Source: an uncultured Clostridia bacterium (GTDB lineage Bacteria; Bacillota; Clostridia; TANB77; CAG-508). From it: a stretch of 39,441 bases of DNA. The position numbers and the translations under genes were made by a program. The notes beneath the pieces are model-generated. The model was not told the DNA's origin and did not search any database. It saw only the letters and a list, made by a program, of their open reading frames with translations. The DNA lies in NCBI GenBank assembly GCA_947626335.1, contig CANQRY010000010.1, positions 1 to 39,441 on the forward strand, written 5' to 3'. This document shows, in pieces, positions 1 through 10,000 of the stretch (position 1 is its first letter; every line of letters begins with the position of its first letter).

Positions 1-1
1 A

Positions 2-295
2 TTAGTACATAGCTTTAATATAAAAAGTGAAGAATCTTTATTTAAAGTAGGAATACTTGAGAATAAATATTTAGTAGGAGCTTTTATTCTAGGAGCACTT
101 TTACAAATAGGAGTAGTAATAATTCCAACTATTGCAAGTATATTTAAACTAGTTCCATTAAACCTTATTCAATGGTTATATACAATTATAATTTCTATAA
201 TGCCATTATTTATTATAGAAATTCAAAAGAAGATAAATGAAATTAGATTTGGAAAAGTAATATACAAAAAGGAAAAAGCCGAATACAAAATATAA
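2..295 (+). CDS. Calcium-type P-type ATPase, C-terminal fragment (5' end outside window)
   Basis: The open frame runs in from the left edge and ends with TAA at 293-295, giving 97 residues. It reads as the last part of the C-terminal membrane domain of a P2A-type cation-transporting ATPase. The LVHSFNIKSEESLFKVG stretch resembles the loop between late transmembrane helices in bacterial Ca-ATPases, followed by two hydrophobic segments (around residues 25-45 and 60-80) and a short basic tail. In the family these proteins pump divalent cations out of the cytoplasm using ATP; the catalytic domains lie upstream and cannot be seen. Subfamily assignment rests on this tail only. Confidence 0.75.
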   Translation, partial: LVHSFNIKSEESLFKVGILENKYLVGAFILGALLQIGVVIIPTIASIFKLVPLNLIQWLYTIIISIMPLFIIEIQKKINEIRFGKVIYKKEKAEYKI

Positions 296-454
296 CTTAT
301 AGGTTTATACAATTATATAAAAGTCAATAGCTAAAAAATGAAGAAAAACAAAGAAAGAAAGAGAATAATCAAGAAATAAAGAGCATATTGTTATTTTATA
401 AAACTAAAATTTTACATAATATGATAAAATTCCAAATTTATAGGTATAACTTAT

Positions 455-483
455 TTGTAATTAAGCATAATATATGGTATAAT
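455..483 (+). promoter_or_regulatory. Sigma-A-type promoter of the M23 peptidase gene
   Basis: TTGTAA at 455-460 and TATAAT at 478-483 are separated by 17 bases. The ribosome binding site of the next gene begins about 20 bases downstream. The preceding stretch 296-454 is AT-rich with no gene visible. Confidence 0.6.
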
Positions 484-516
484 TAAAGATGTCGTGCAAC
501 AAAAAAAGGAGAGTGA

Positions 517-1476
517 ATTTTTATTTTAAATAAAAAAATAAAATACTATACAAAAGAATTAGTTAGGATTTTAAACCTAATTGCAGTTGCTTTATTTATT
601 GCAATGACAGTAATTTTCATAAAATATAAATTAGTATGTAGTGTAAGTATTTCAGGTGAAAAGCTTGGTTATATAACTAACAAAAACGAGTTTGAAGCCA
701 AAGTATCTGAAATAACAAATATAGAAAAAACGCAAAATGTTGCATATATAGATACAGTTGTTCCAGAATATTCGCTTGCTTTTATAACAAATAGCGAAGA
801 AATAAACGAAGAGCAAATACTTAATAAAATAGCAGAGCAAACTGTAGTTACTTACAAATATTATGCTGTTACAATTGATAACGAGCAAAAATCTATAGTA
901 AATACTTTAGATGAAGCGGAAAATTTAGTTTCCGAAATGAAGGAACAATATAAAAATACTAGTGTTATCGAAAAAATAGGCATTAATGAAATTTATACAC
1001 AAAATGAAAATGAATATAAAGCAGTTGATATAAAAGTTGCAGAAGAAAAAGTATCAAATGAGTTAGAAGAAATTGAATCAGCTACAGTAAATGGTGTTTA
1101 TTTAGCACAAAAACCAATTTCAGGTGTAATAACATCAAGATATGGCGAAAGAGAAAGTATACGTTCATATGCACATACAGGGTTAGACATTGCAGCACCT
1201 TATGGTACAAAAATTAAATCTGCATCAGAAGGAACAGTAACATGGGCAGGTTATAAGGGAAGCTATGGTAACTTAATTATTGTAAATTGCGGAAATGGTG
1301 TTGAAATTTACTATGGGCATTGTAGTAAACTATATGTAAAGGCAGGAGACAAAGTAAAAGCAGGAGACGAAATTGGTGCTGTTGGTTCAACAGGTAACTC
1401 AACAGGTAACCATTTGCACTTTGAAATTAGGGTAAATGGTAATAGAGTAAACCCACAAAATTATATTTATAACTAA
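517..1476 (+). CDS. Membrane-anchored M23 family metallopeptidase (cell-wall endopeptidase)
   Basis: The protein (about 319 aa) has an N-terminal membrane segment (residues 14-33), an alpha/beta linker region, and a C-terminal LytM/M23 domain with zinc ligands visible in HTGLD and HLHFE. M23 enzymes cut peptide cross-links in peptidoglycan outside the cell. The first ATG in frame (604) would cut through the membrane helix, and no ATG, GTG or TTG lies between the upstream stop (514-516) and 604. The ribosome binding site AAAGGAGAG near 506-513 therefore points to an ATT start at 517 (or 523). ATT is a rare start, best known from infC. A terminator follows directly, so this is a single-gene unit. 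Confidence 0.85.
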   Translation: MFILNKKIKYYTKELVRILNLIAVALFIAMTVIFIKYKLVCSVSISGEKLGYITNKNEFEAKVSEITNIEKTQNVAYIDTVVPEYSLAFITNSEEINEEQILNKIAEQTVVTYKYYAVTIDNEQKSIVNTLDEAENLVSEMKEQYKNTSVIEKIGINEIYTQNENEYKAVDIKVAEEKVSNELEEIESATVNGVYLAQKPISGVITSRYGERESIRSYAHTGLDIAAPYGTKIKSASEGTVTWAGYKGSYGNLIIVNCGNGVEIYYGHCSKLYVKAGDKVKAGDEIGAVGSTGNSTGNHLHFEIRVNGNRVNPQNYIYN

Positions 1477-1480
1477 AATA

Positions 1481-1516
1481 AAAGCATTTTATTAAATATT
1501 TAATAAAATGCTTTTT
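1481..1516 (+). terminator. Rho-independent terminator after the M23 gene
   Basis: AAAGCATTTTATTAAA pairs with its complement ending in GCTTT around a short loop, followed by a T run. Confidence 0.8.
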
Positions 1517-1654
1517 AATATAATTAATAAAATTGAAATATGCAATACTTAAATGAGAATTTATTTTAAGCCTTAATACAATATTAATATATTATTTTCA
1601 AACATGTCACTAACAGTTCACAAAAAGAACAAAAACAATTGATATATTATATGT

Positions 1655-1755
1655 GTAGTCAATAATAATGTTACTCCGTTATTGACTATGGATTAGTAAA
1701 ACATCCCCTTTTATTTTCAAAAAGTAGCCATGAGAAACGGCTACTTTTTATTTTG
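1655..1755 (+). ncRNA. Candidate small RNA with two hairpins and its own terminator
   Basis: This gene-free stretch holds a perfect 10-bp inverted repeat (TAGTCAATAA at 1656-1665 against 1679-1688). It is followed at 1720-1755 by a 10-bp GC-containing hairpin (AAAAGTAGCC/GGCTACTTTT) and a T-rich tail typical of a terminator. A weak promoter (TTCACA near 1617, TATATT about 17 bases on) precedes it. No ORF lies between. No known RNA family is recognised; it could also be the leader of the downstream toxin-antitoxin pair. Confidence 0.4.
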
Positions 1756-1849
1756 TAGAAAAAACGAAGCTCTTTGCTGTATAAAAGTGTTAAACTATAT
1801 GGCTAACATATATTTTCGCGATTTTTAAAATAAAATATTGATATTATTA

Positions 1850-1892
1850 TAATATTATAGTATAATTATAACATAATTATACTATAATATTA
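1850..1892. promoter_or_regulatory. Perfect 20-bp palindrome, probable antitoxin operator
   Basis: Bases 1850-1869 are the exact reverse complement of 1873-1892, with a 3-base centre. The palindrome contains -10-like TATAAT sequence and ends 20 bases before the antitoxin start. Type II antitoxins normally repress their own operon by binding such palindromes at the promoter. Confidence 0.65.
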
Positions 1893-1912
1893 CTATAAGA
1901 GGTGATGAAAAT

Positions 1913-2203
1913 ATGAATATTAAACCATCAGCGATGATAAGGAATAATTATAATGAAATTGCTAAAATTTGCAGAAAAACTAAAGAACCAGTTTATTTAA
2001 CTAAAAATGGGGAAGGCGATTTAGTTGTTATAGCGATAGAAGACTTTGAAAAAAGAGAAAAAATGTTAAAATTACGAGAAGAATTAGTGAAAATAGAAGA
2101 GGAAAGATTATTAGGGAAAAAGGGGCATTCTCTAAAAGATTTAGAAGCATTACTAACAGATATCATTAACAAGGAGGAAGAAAATGCCCAAAAAAATTTA
2201 TAA
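1913..2203 (+). CDS. Phd/YefM-family antitoxin of a type II toxin-antitoxin pair
   Basis: The 96-residue protein begins like Phd/YefM proteins: an N-terminal dimerising and DNA-binding fold (IKPSAMIRNNYNEIAKICR), then PVYLTKNGEGDLVVIAIEDFEK, the family's typical strand-turn-strand before the helical tail. The C-terminal half is highly charged and helical, as expected for the segment that wraps the toxin. It overlaps the start of the toxin gene by 20 bases, so the two are translationally coupled. A ribosome binding site (AGAGGTGATG) lies just upstream, preceded by a long palindrome likely to be its operator. Confidence 0.85.
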   Translation: MNIKPSAMIRNNYNEIAKICRKTKEPVYLTKNGEGDLVVIAIEDFEKREKMLKLREELVKIEEERLLGKKGHSLKDLEALLTDIINKEEENAQKNL

Positions 2204-2498
2204 AATTATTATTTCGGAAGAAGCAGCAAGAATGTTATCTTCGCATATTAAATTCTTAGCAAAAGTAAATATAGAAGCATCAAAAAAATTAAAAAACAAT
2301 ATCATTAAAGAAATTGGAGAATTATCGGAAAGTGCCGATATGTATAACTATTTAAATGATGCAATTTTACCATTGAATAAATATCATAAAAAAATAATAT
2401 CAAAAAGATACTTAATAATATATCAAATAAAAAACAATATTGTATATGTAGATTATATAGTAGATTGTAGAACGGACTATAAATGGCTAACAATATAA
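2184..2498 (+). CDS. RelE/ParE-superfamily toxin
   Basis: This 104-residue protein starts with YKIIISEEAARMLSSHIKFL and ends with KRYLIIYQIKNNIVYVDYIVDCRTDYKWL. That is the order of beta strand, two helices and C-terminal beta hairpin of the RelE/ParE fold. Family members either cleave mRNA in the ribosome (RelE) or poison gyrase (ParE); the sequence alone does not decide which. The DCRTDYKWL ending is common in ParE-like plasmid stabilisation proteins. The gene is preceded by AAGGAGG and overlaps the antitoxin gene by 20 bases. A terminator follows immediately. Confidence 0.85.
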   Translation: MPKKIYKIIISEEAARMLSSHIKFLAKVNIEASKKLKNNIIKEIGELSESADMYNYLNDAILPLNKYHKKIISKRYLIIYQIKNNIVYVDYIVDCRTDYKWLTI

Positions 2499-2532
2499 AA
2501 AGAAACCTATTTAAATATTAGGTTTCTTTTTT
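2498..2532. terminator. Terminator between convergent genes
   Basis: AGAAACCTA and TAGGTTTCT form a hairpin flanked by an A run on the left and a T run on the right, so it can work in both directions, for the toxin operon and for htrA. Confidence 0.75.
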
Positions 2533-2559
2533 GCAATAAAATTGAAAATATTTTATAAC

Positions 2560-3852
2560 CTAAGGTTGCTCTTGTAAAGTAAGGGTAACTTCTTTTTCTT
2601 TTCCATCACGGTTAATTTTTAATTTAATAGTATCACCAATTTGCTTTTTATTTTTAATTTCATTTAATTCATCAACTTTTTTAACTTTTGTGCCATCAGC
2701 TTCTGTAATAATATCACCAACTTTTAATCCGGCTTTTTCAGCAGCAGAAAATTCTTCAATTGAACGAATATAAATTCCAAGAGTTGGTAAATTATATTGT
2801 TTTACTAGGATTTCAGTTAAATCAGTTCCGCCAATTCCAATATATGGTCTTTTTACTTTGCTATATTCAATTAATTGTCCATAAATATCTTTTGTAGAAT
2901 TAATAGGAATTGCAAAACCAACGCCTTCAACACCAGTTCCAGAAAGTTTTAGGGTATTTACACCTATAACTTGACCTTTGCTATTTACTAAAGCACCGCC
3001 ACTGTTTCCAGAGTTAATTGCAGCATCTGTTTGAATAGCAACATATTTATTTCCATCTTCATCAGAAACTTCTCTGTTTACTGCACTAACAATTCCTGCA
3101 GTAACACTATTATCTAAGCCTAAAGGACTACCAATTGCCATTGCAAACTCTCCAACTTGTACTGAGTCAGAATCGCCAAGGTCTGCAGCAGTTAAACCAT
3201 CTTTTTCAATTTTAATAACAGCTAAATCTGTTTGACTATCTGTACCAATGATTTTTCCTTCATATTCAGTATCATCATTATATAATTTAACAGTTACTTT
3301 ATTTGCTTCTTCAATTTCATAAAAAGAGCTTGAACTAGATGAACTAACAACATGGTTATTTGTTAAAATATAGCCATCTTCGCTAATTATAATTCCAGAA
3401 CCTTTTGCAGTTGCTGTTTGTGCATTTCTGCTAAAAATAGAATTAACAGAATACTCTACTGTTATAGCAACAATTGAAGGTTGAACTTTCTTTGCAACTC
3501 CAACTGCTGTATCAGAATAGCCTTGAAGTGAAATAAGCTGAGTGTTTAAGTTATTAGAATTAGAATTATTATTATTTTCACTAGAGCTAGAATCGGCAGG
3601 AGCAGTTACTAATTTTTGAATTATTAGCCCTTTTAAAGTAGGAATTGTAATTGCACATCCAATAACAATTGTAGCGCCTAAAATACCACATATAAAAGGT
3701 AATACTACTGTTTTTCCAAATCCTGCATGACCAGATTTTTTAGGTTTTTCTTCACCATAAAATGTTTTGTAAGCTGAATCTGTTTGATTAACATTTTTAA
3801 AAGTTTGATTATTTGATTTGTTTTCATCAACATTATTTTGATTTTCTTCCAT
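2560..3852 (-). CDS. htrA: HtrA/DegP-like trypsin-type serine protease with PDZ domain
   Basis: A 430-residue membrane-anchored quality-control protease. The start is placed at MEENQNN because GGAGG lies 11-15 bases upstream; a longer reading of the frame would put that site inside the protein. An Asn/Lys-rich cytoplasmic segment is followed by a membrane helix near residues 50-75, a Ser/Asn-rich linker, and then the protease domain with the catalytic triad visible as ILTNNHVV (His), DLAVIKI (Asp) and NSGNSGGAL (Ser). The C-terminal PDZ domain covers roughly the last 90 residues. The family degrades misfolded proteins outside the membrane in envelope stress. It is divergent from the glucan synthase gene. 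Confidence 0.93.
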   Translation of the reverse strand: MEENQNNVDENKSNNQTFKNVNQTDSAYKTFYGEEKPKKSGHAGFGKTVVLPFICGILGATIVIGCAITIPTLKGLIIQKLVTAPADSSSSENNNNSNSNNLNTQLISLQGYSDTAVGVAKKVQPSIVAITVEYSVNSIFSRNAQTATAKGSGIIISEDGYILTNNHVVSSSSSSSFYEIEEANKVTVKLYNDDTEYEGKIIGTDSQTDLAVIKIEKDGLTAADLGDSDSVQVGEFAMAIGSPLGLDNSVTAGIVSAVNREVSDEDGNKYVAIQTDAAINSGNSGGALVNSKGQVIGVNTLKLSGTGVEGVGFAIPINSTKDIYGQLIEYSKVKRPYIGIGGTDLTEILVKQYNLPTLGIYIRSIEEFSAAEKAGLKVGDIITEADGTKVKKVDELNEIKNKKQIGDTIKLKINRDGKEKEVTLTLQEQP

Positions 3853-3888
3853 TTTAAAATTACCTCCGAAATTTAAAAATCTTTTAAT

Positions 3889-3918
3889 ATAATATCTCAA
3901 AACACCTATATAATACAA
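3889..3918 (-). promoter_or_regulatory. Possible htrA promoter
   Basis: Read on the minus strand, TTGTAT (3918-3913) and TATTAT (3894-3889) are 18 bases apart, upstream of the htrA ribosome binding site. Confidence 0.4.
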
Positions 3919-4035
3919 TATATTTGTGAAAAAAATGTGAAGGTTTTGTATTTTTTATGCATAAGTCATGTATATATTTTTACTCTTTGGAGAAAATAGT
4001 TTTAAAAACATATTTAAACAAGGAGAAAAATTTTA

Positions 4036-7000
4036 ATGGAATATAAAATACTAAGAGGAAAAGGCGCAATTTTAGGACAAGCAGGTTTAGAAGACTATTT
4101 AGAAAAAATAGCCTCTAATCATAATATAAAAAATAATTCTAATAAAAATACGTTCCCAATTCCTAGATTAAAAGAAAATTTTGAAGTAATTAAAGAAGTT
4201 TTTAATTTATTAAATGAACATATAAACTTAAAACTGCCAATTCATCCAGCAGGAGAGTGGATTTTAGACAATTTTTATGTATTAGATGAAACAGTAAAGC
4301 AAATAAAAAAAGAATTAACACTTAAAAAATATGTTGACTTTCCAGGAATTAGCGGAAGTGCAGATGATGGATTTGCTAGAATTTACGTTTTAGCAAGTGA
4401 AATAGTGAATTATAGTGATAATAAAATAGAAGGAAAACTTTTAAGTAAATATTTAAAAGCATACCAAAAAAAGAAAACACTAAGCATGGAAGAAATATGG
4501 AGCATTCCTATTTTTATAAAACTTAGTTTAATTGAAAATATTAGAGAAATATGTGAAAAAATCTACTTTTCACAAATGCAAAAATATAAAGTAGAAAATA
4601 TTATAGAAAGACTAGTAGAAAAGAAAAACAAAGAAGAATTACAATTTACTCATTTAGGAGAATATAAAGCAAAGGTAAAAGGATATGGAGAAATGAAATA
4701 TCCTTTTATTGAGTATTTATCATATAGATTAAAAAAATATGGTAAAAAAGCATATCCATATCTTATGGCTTTAGAAGAAGAAACACAAAAAGCAGGAACT
4801 TCAATAGATGAGGCAGTAAAAAAGGAGCACTTTGACATTGCCCTTAGAAAAATTTCTATGGGAAATGCAATAACTAGTATAAAAACTCTAAATCGTATTA
4901 GTATGATAGAAATATTTGAACAAATAAATGGAGTAGAAGAACTTTTAAAGCAAGACCCAGCAAATGTTTATGATAAAATGGATTATAAAACTAAAATCTT
5001 ATATAGAAATACCATAAAAGAATTATCTAAAAAAACTAAAATTTCTGAAATATATATTACAAAAAAAGTATTATCATTAGCAAGACAAAAAAGTGAAAAA
5101 GAGCAAGATACAGTACTTTTACAAAAACAATCACATGTGGGCTATTATTTAATATCAGAAGGTAGAGAAACATTAATAAAAGAACTAACGGGAAAAAATA
5201 AAGCACATTTAACTAATAATACAAAAATATTATTAGCATTTGTAGCAATTTGGACTATTTCAGCAGTAATTTCAGCTATTTTTAGCATTCAATTATATAA
5301 AATGATAAGATCCATTATTTTATCATTTTTACTTTTTATTTTATTACTTATTCCAACACAAACAATTATTGTTCAAATTCTCCAATACATTTTAGGAAAA
5401 ATAGTTAAGCCAAAGCAAGTTCCAAAAATAGATTTAGAAAAAGGTGTGCCAGAAGAATATTCAACTTTTGTAGTAATACCTACAATACTAAATTCAAAAG
5501 AAAAAGTTAAAAGCTTAATGAAAAACTTAGAAGCATATTATATGGCAAATAAAAGTGATAACATATATTTTGCTCTTTTAGGAGACGTAACTTCTGGTAG
5601 AAACGAAACAGAAAGTTATGACAAAGAAATAATGGATGTAGGCTTAGAAGAAGCAAAAAAGCTAAACGAAAAATATCCGTATGCAAATTTTCCAAGATTT
5701 CATTTTTTATATAGAAAAAGAACATGGAATGCAAAAGAAGAATGCTTTTTAGGCTGGGAAAGAAAAAGAGGGCTTTTGAACCAATTTAATGATTACATTT
5801 TAAATAAAAGCAAAAATGATTTTTTGGCAAACACCATAGAACTTAGCAAAAATACCTACAAACTACCTAATATTAAATATATAATCACACTAGACTCAGA
5901 TACTAAACTTTTGCTAAACACTGCATTTGAGTTAATAGGAGCAATGGCACATATTTTAAATACACCTATTTTAAATGAACGAAAAGACTGCGTAATAGGA
6001 GGGCATGCTTTAATTCAGCCAAGAATAGGAATTTCACTCCAAGATATTCAAAAAAGTATATTTACTAAAATTTATGCAGGTTCTGGTGGAAAAGATGCCT
6101 ATACTAATGCAATTTCAGATATTTACCAAGATAATTTTGAAGAAGGAATTTTTACAGGAAAAGGAATTTATAATGTAGAGGTGTTTTCTAAAGTTTTAAG
6201 TAACGAGATACCAGAAAACACGGTGTTAAGCCACGACTTATTAGAAGGAAGCTACTTAAGATGCGCTTTAAGCTCAGATATTATTTTATTAGATGGTTTT
6301 CCTGTAGGATATAATAGCTTTAAAGCAAGGCTTACAAGGTGGATAAGAGGAGATTGGCAAATCATAGATTGGCTAGCAAACACCATAAAAGATAAAAAAG
6401 AAAATAAAAAGTTAAATCCACTTAATTTATTATCAAAATATAAAATTTTTGATAATTTAATAAGAAGCATACAAGAACTTATAATAATAATTTCATTAAT
6501 ATATATTAATATTATTGATTTATTTTTTAATATTCCAATTGGAAAATTTGTAAGCTTACTATTTATATCTGCAGTAATTCCAAGTATTCTGGAAATAGTT
6601 AATCGTATTTTATTTAAAAAAGATGAAGAAACTATTCAAAAAACTTTTACTAAAACAATATCAGGAGTAAAGGCAAGCATAATAAGAGGCTTGCTTACTA
6701 TTTTAAGCCTTCCAGATAAAGCATACTTTAGTTTAATAGCAATTTACAAAACAATTTATAGAAAGCTAGTTTCTAAAAAACATTTTTTGGAATGGTTAAC
6801 AAGTGAGGAAGCAGAAAAAACAGCTAAAAAAGATTTAAAATCATATTACCAAAATATGTTACCAAATGTTATATTAGGTGCTTTAACTTTATGCTTACTA
6901 TTTTTCATAAAGCAAAATATATATAGCATATTTTTATTTATAATATCAATGCTTTGGCTAATTGCACCGGCAGTTTTTTGGTATATTAGCAAAGAAATAA

Positions 7001-10000
7001 AACAAATAAATAAATTAGATAAATTATCAGAGCAAGATAAAAACTATTTGCTAGAAATAGCTAAAAAAACATGGCAATATTTTAAAGATAACTTAAACGA
7101 ACAAACTTCGTATTTACCACCAGATAACTATCAAGAAAATAGAGATTCAAAACTAGCAATGCGCAGTTCTCCAACAAATATTGGACTTTGTATACTTTCT
7201 GTAATTTCAAGTTATGATTTAAAACTTGAAACCTTAAATGATACAATAAATCTTTTAGAAAAAATATTAAATACAATTTCTAATTTGCAAAAATGGAATG
7301 GCCATTTATATAATTGGTATAATATAAAAACTTTAGAGCCACTAAGGCCTAAATATGTTTCATCAGTAGATAGTGGAAACTTTGTAGGTTATCTGTTTAC
7401 TGCAAAACAATTTTTAGAAAATATAAAAAATGAAAACGAAAAAATAGAAATTTTAATAAAACAAATAGATAAGCTAATTTACGATACCGACTTTTCTAAG
7501 GTATATGATAATGAAGCAAGGTTATTTTCAATAGGCTTTAACATAGAGGAAAATAAACTTACTAATTCATATTATGACTTATTAGCATCAGAGGCAAGGC
7601 AAACTAGTTTAGTTGCAATTGCAAAAAAAGACGTGCCAGCTAAGCACTGGAATAATTTAAGTAGAACACTTACAATTTTAAATAAATACAAAGGGCTAAT
7701 TTCGTGGTCTGGAACTGCATTTGAATATTTAATGCCAAATATAAATATTCCAAATTATCCAGGAAGCCTGCTAGATGAATCTGTAAAATTTATGCTAATG
7801 AGCCAAAAAGAATATGCAAAAAAATTAAATCTTCCTTGGGGAATTTCTGAATCTGCATTTAATTTAAAAGACCTTCATCATAATTATCAATATAAGGCAT
7901 TTGGAATACCATGGCTTGGGCTAAAAAGAGGCCTATCAGACGAAATGGTTATATCATCATATGCAAGTATTATGGCAGTTACTGAAAAGCCAAAAGAAGT
8001 AGTAGCTAACTTAAAAAAGTTAGAAGAAAAACGGAATGTACCAAAAATATGGCTTTTACGAATCTATTGATTATACTCCTACAAGGCTAAAAAAGAATGA
8101 AGAATTTTGCACAGTTAAAACATATATGGCACACCACCAAGGGTTAATTTTAATTTCAATAAATAATTTATTTTCAAATAATATTATGCAAAAAAGATTT
8201 ATGGAAAACCCTGAAATTAAAGCAATAGATATTTTGCTTCAAGAAAAAATGCCTGAAAATATAATAATAAAAGAAGAAAAAGAAAAAGTAGAAAAAATAA
8301 AATATGTAGAAGATAGTAGTTATTCTGAAAGAGAAATTACAAAAATTCACTCAAAACTTCCTCAAATAAATGCAATATCTAGCAACGGCTATTTAATTGT
8401 ATTAGATGAAAAAGGGCAAGGCTATAGTAAATTTGGAGATATTTTAATAAATAGATACAAAAAAACTTCAGACCTAGAGCAAGGAATATTTTTCTATTTT
8501 AAAAATGTAAAAACAAATAGAATATGGACTGCAAATAACATGAGTTACTTAACTGAGCCTGACAAATATTTTATGTATTTTGCACCAGATCAAGATAAAA
8601 TTGTAAGGCAAGATGGAAATATTGAAACAGTTTTAAAAATAGGCTTAGCTCCAAATGACCCTACAGAAATTAGAAGCCTTGAACTTACCAACAATGGCTT
8701 TGAAAGTGAAACTATTGAGGTAACAAGCTTTTTTGAGCCAGTATTATCAGAAGAAGCACAAGAAAACAGCCATCCTGCTTTTAATAATTTGTTTTTAAAT
8801 TATGAGTATATAGAAGATCAAGGCGCAATTTTAGTAAATAGAAGAAAAAGAAACAAAAACGAAACAAGCATATTTTTAGGAGCATGCTTTTTTACTGAAA
8901 ATCAAACTTCAAGAGAATTAGAATATGAAATAGATAAAGAAAAATTTTATGGAAGAAATAACATGTTACTTCCAAAAGCTGTGCTAAACTCAAGTCCATT
9001 TACTAAGCAAATTCAATACACCACAGACCCAGTCATTTGTTTTAAAAGAACAATAACAATTCCTCCACAGGAAAAAGTAACATTAAATTTTGTGCTAGCT
9101 GTAGGAACTGACAAAAAACAAGTTTTAAATTCTTTACTTAAGTATAACAATAATGAAACTATAAAGCATCAACTAGAACTTAGCAAAGCAAAAGTACAAG
9201 CAGAAAATAGATATTTAGGTGTTACAGGAAAGGAAGTAGAATTTTATCAAAAAATACTTAAACTTTTAATATTTCCAAACCCTCTTAAAAAGCTTAAATA
9301 TGCTGGGGTAGTAAACTTGCAAGTAAATAAGCTATGGCAATATGGAATTTCAGGAGACCTTCCAATTTTATTAGTTAAAATAAAAAGCGAAAATGAAATA
9401 GAAGTAGTAGAGCAAATGCTAAAAATGTACCACTATTTTAATGTAAAAAATATAAAAATGGATTTAGTAATTTTAAATGATGAAAGCTACAATTATCAAA
9501 GCGATTTAAAAGATATTATTTTAAACTGTATATTAAATGAAAATATAGCATATTTGCAAAATGTAAAAGGCGGAATTTTTGTACTAGATAATTTATCTAA
9601 AGAAGAAAGCTATTTCCTAGAATGTAGAGCAAATTTGTGCATTGATGCAAGTTATGCAAGCACTAGTAGATATTTAAAAGAACTAGAAGAAGAATATTTA
9701 GAACAAATAAAAGAAATGCCACAAGAAGAAAATGTACAAATTCTAGAAAATGCACAGCCAATTAGAGAAAAATTAGAAGACCTAAAATATTTTAATGAAT
9801 ATGGAGGCTTTTCAGGGGATGGAAAAGAGTATTTAATTAGAGTAAATAAAGAAGAAAAACTTCCAATAGTGTGGAGCCATATTCTAACAAATAAAGAGTT
9901 TGGAAGTTTAGTTACAGAAAGTATGGGTGGATACACTTGGCATAAAAATAGTAGATTAAATAGGCTAACTTCATGGAATAATATGCCTGTTACAGACGTA

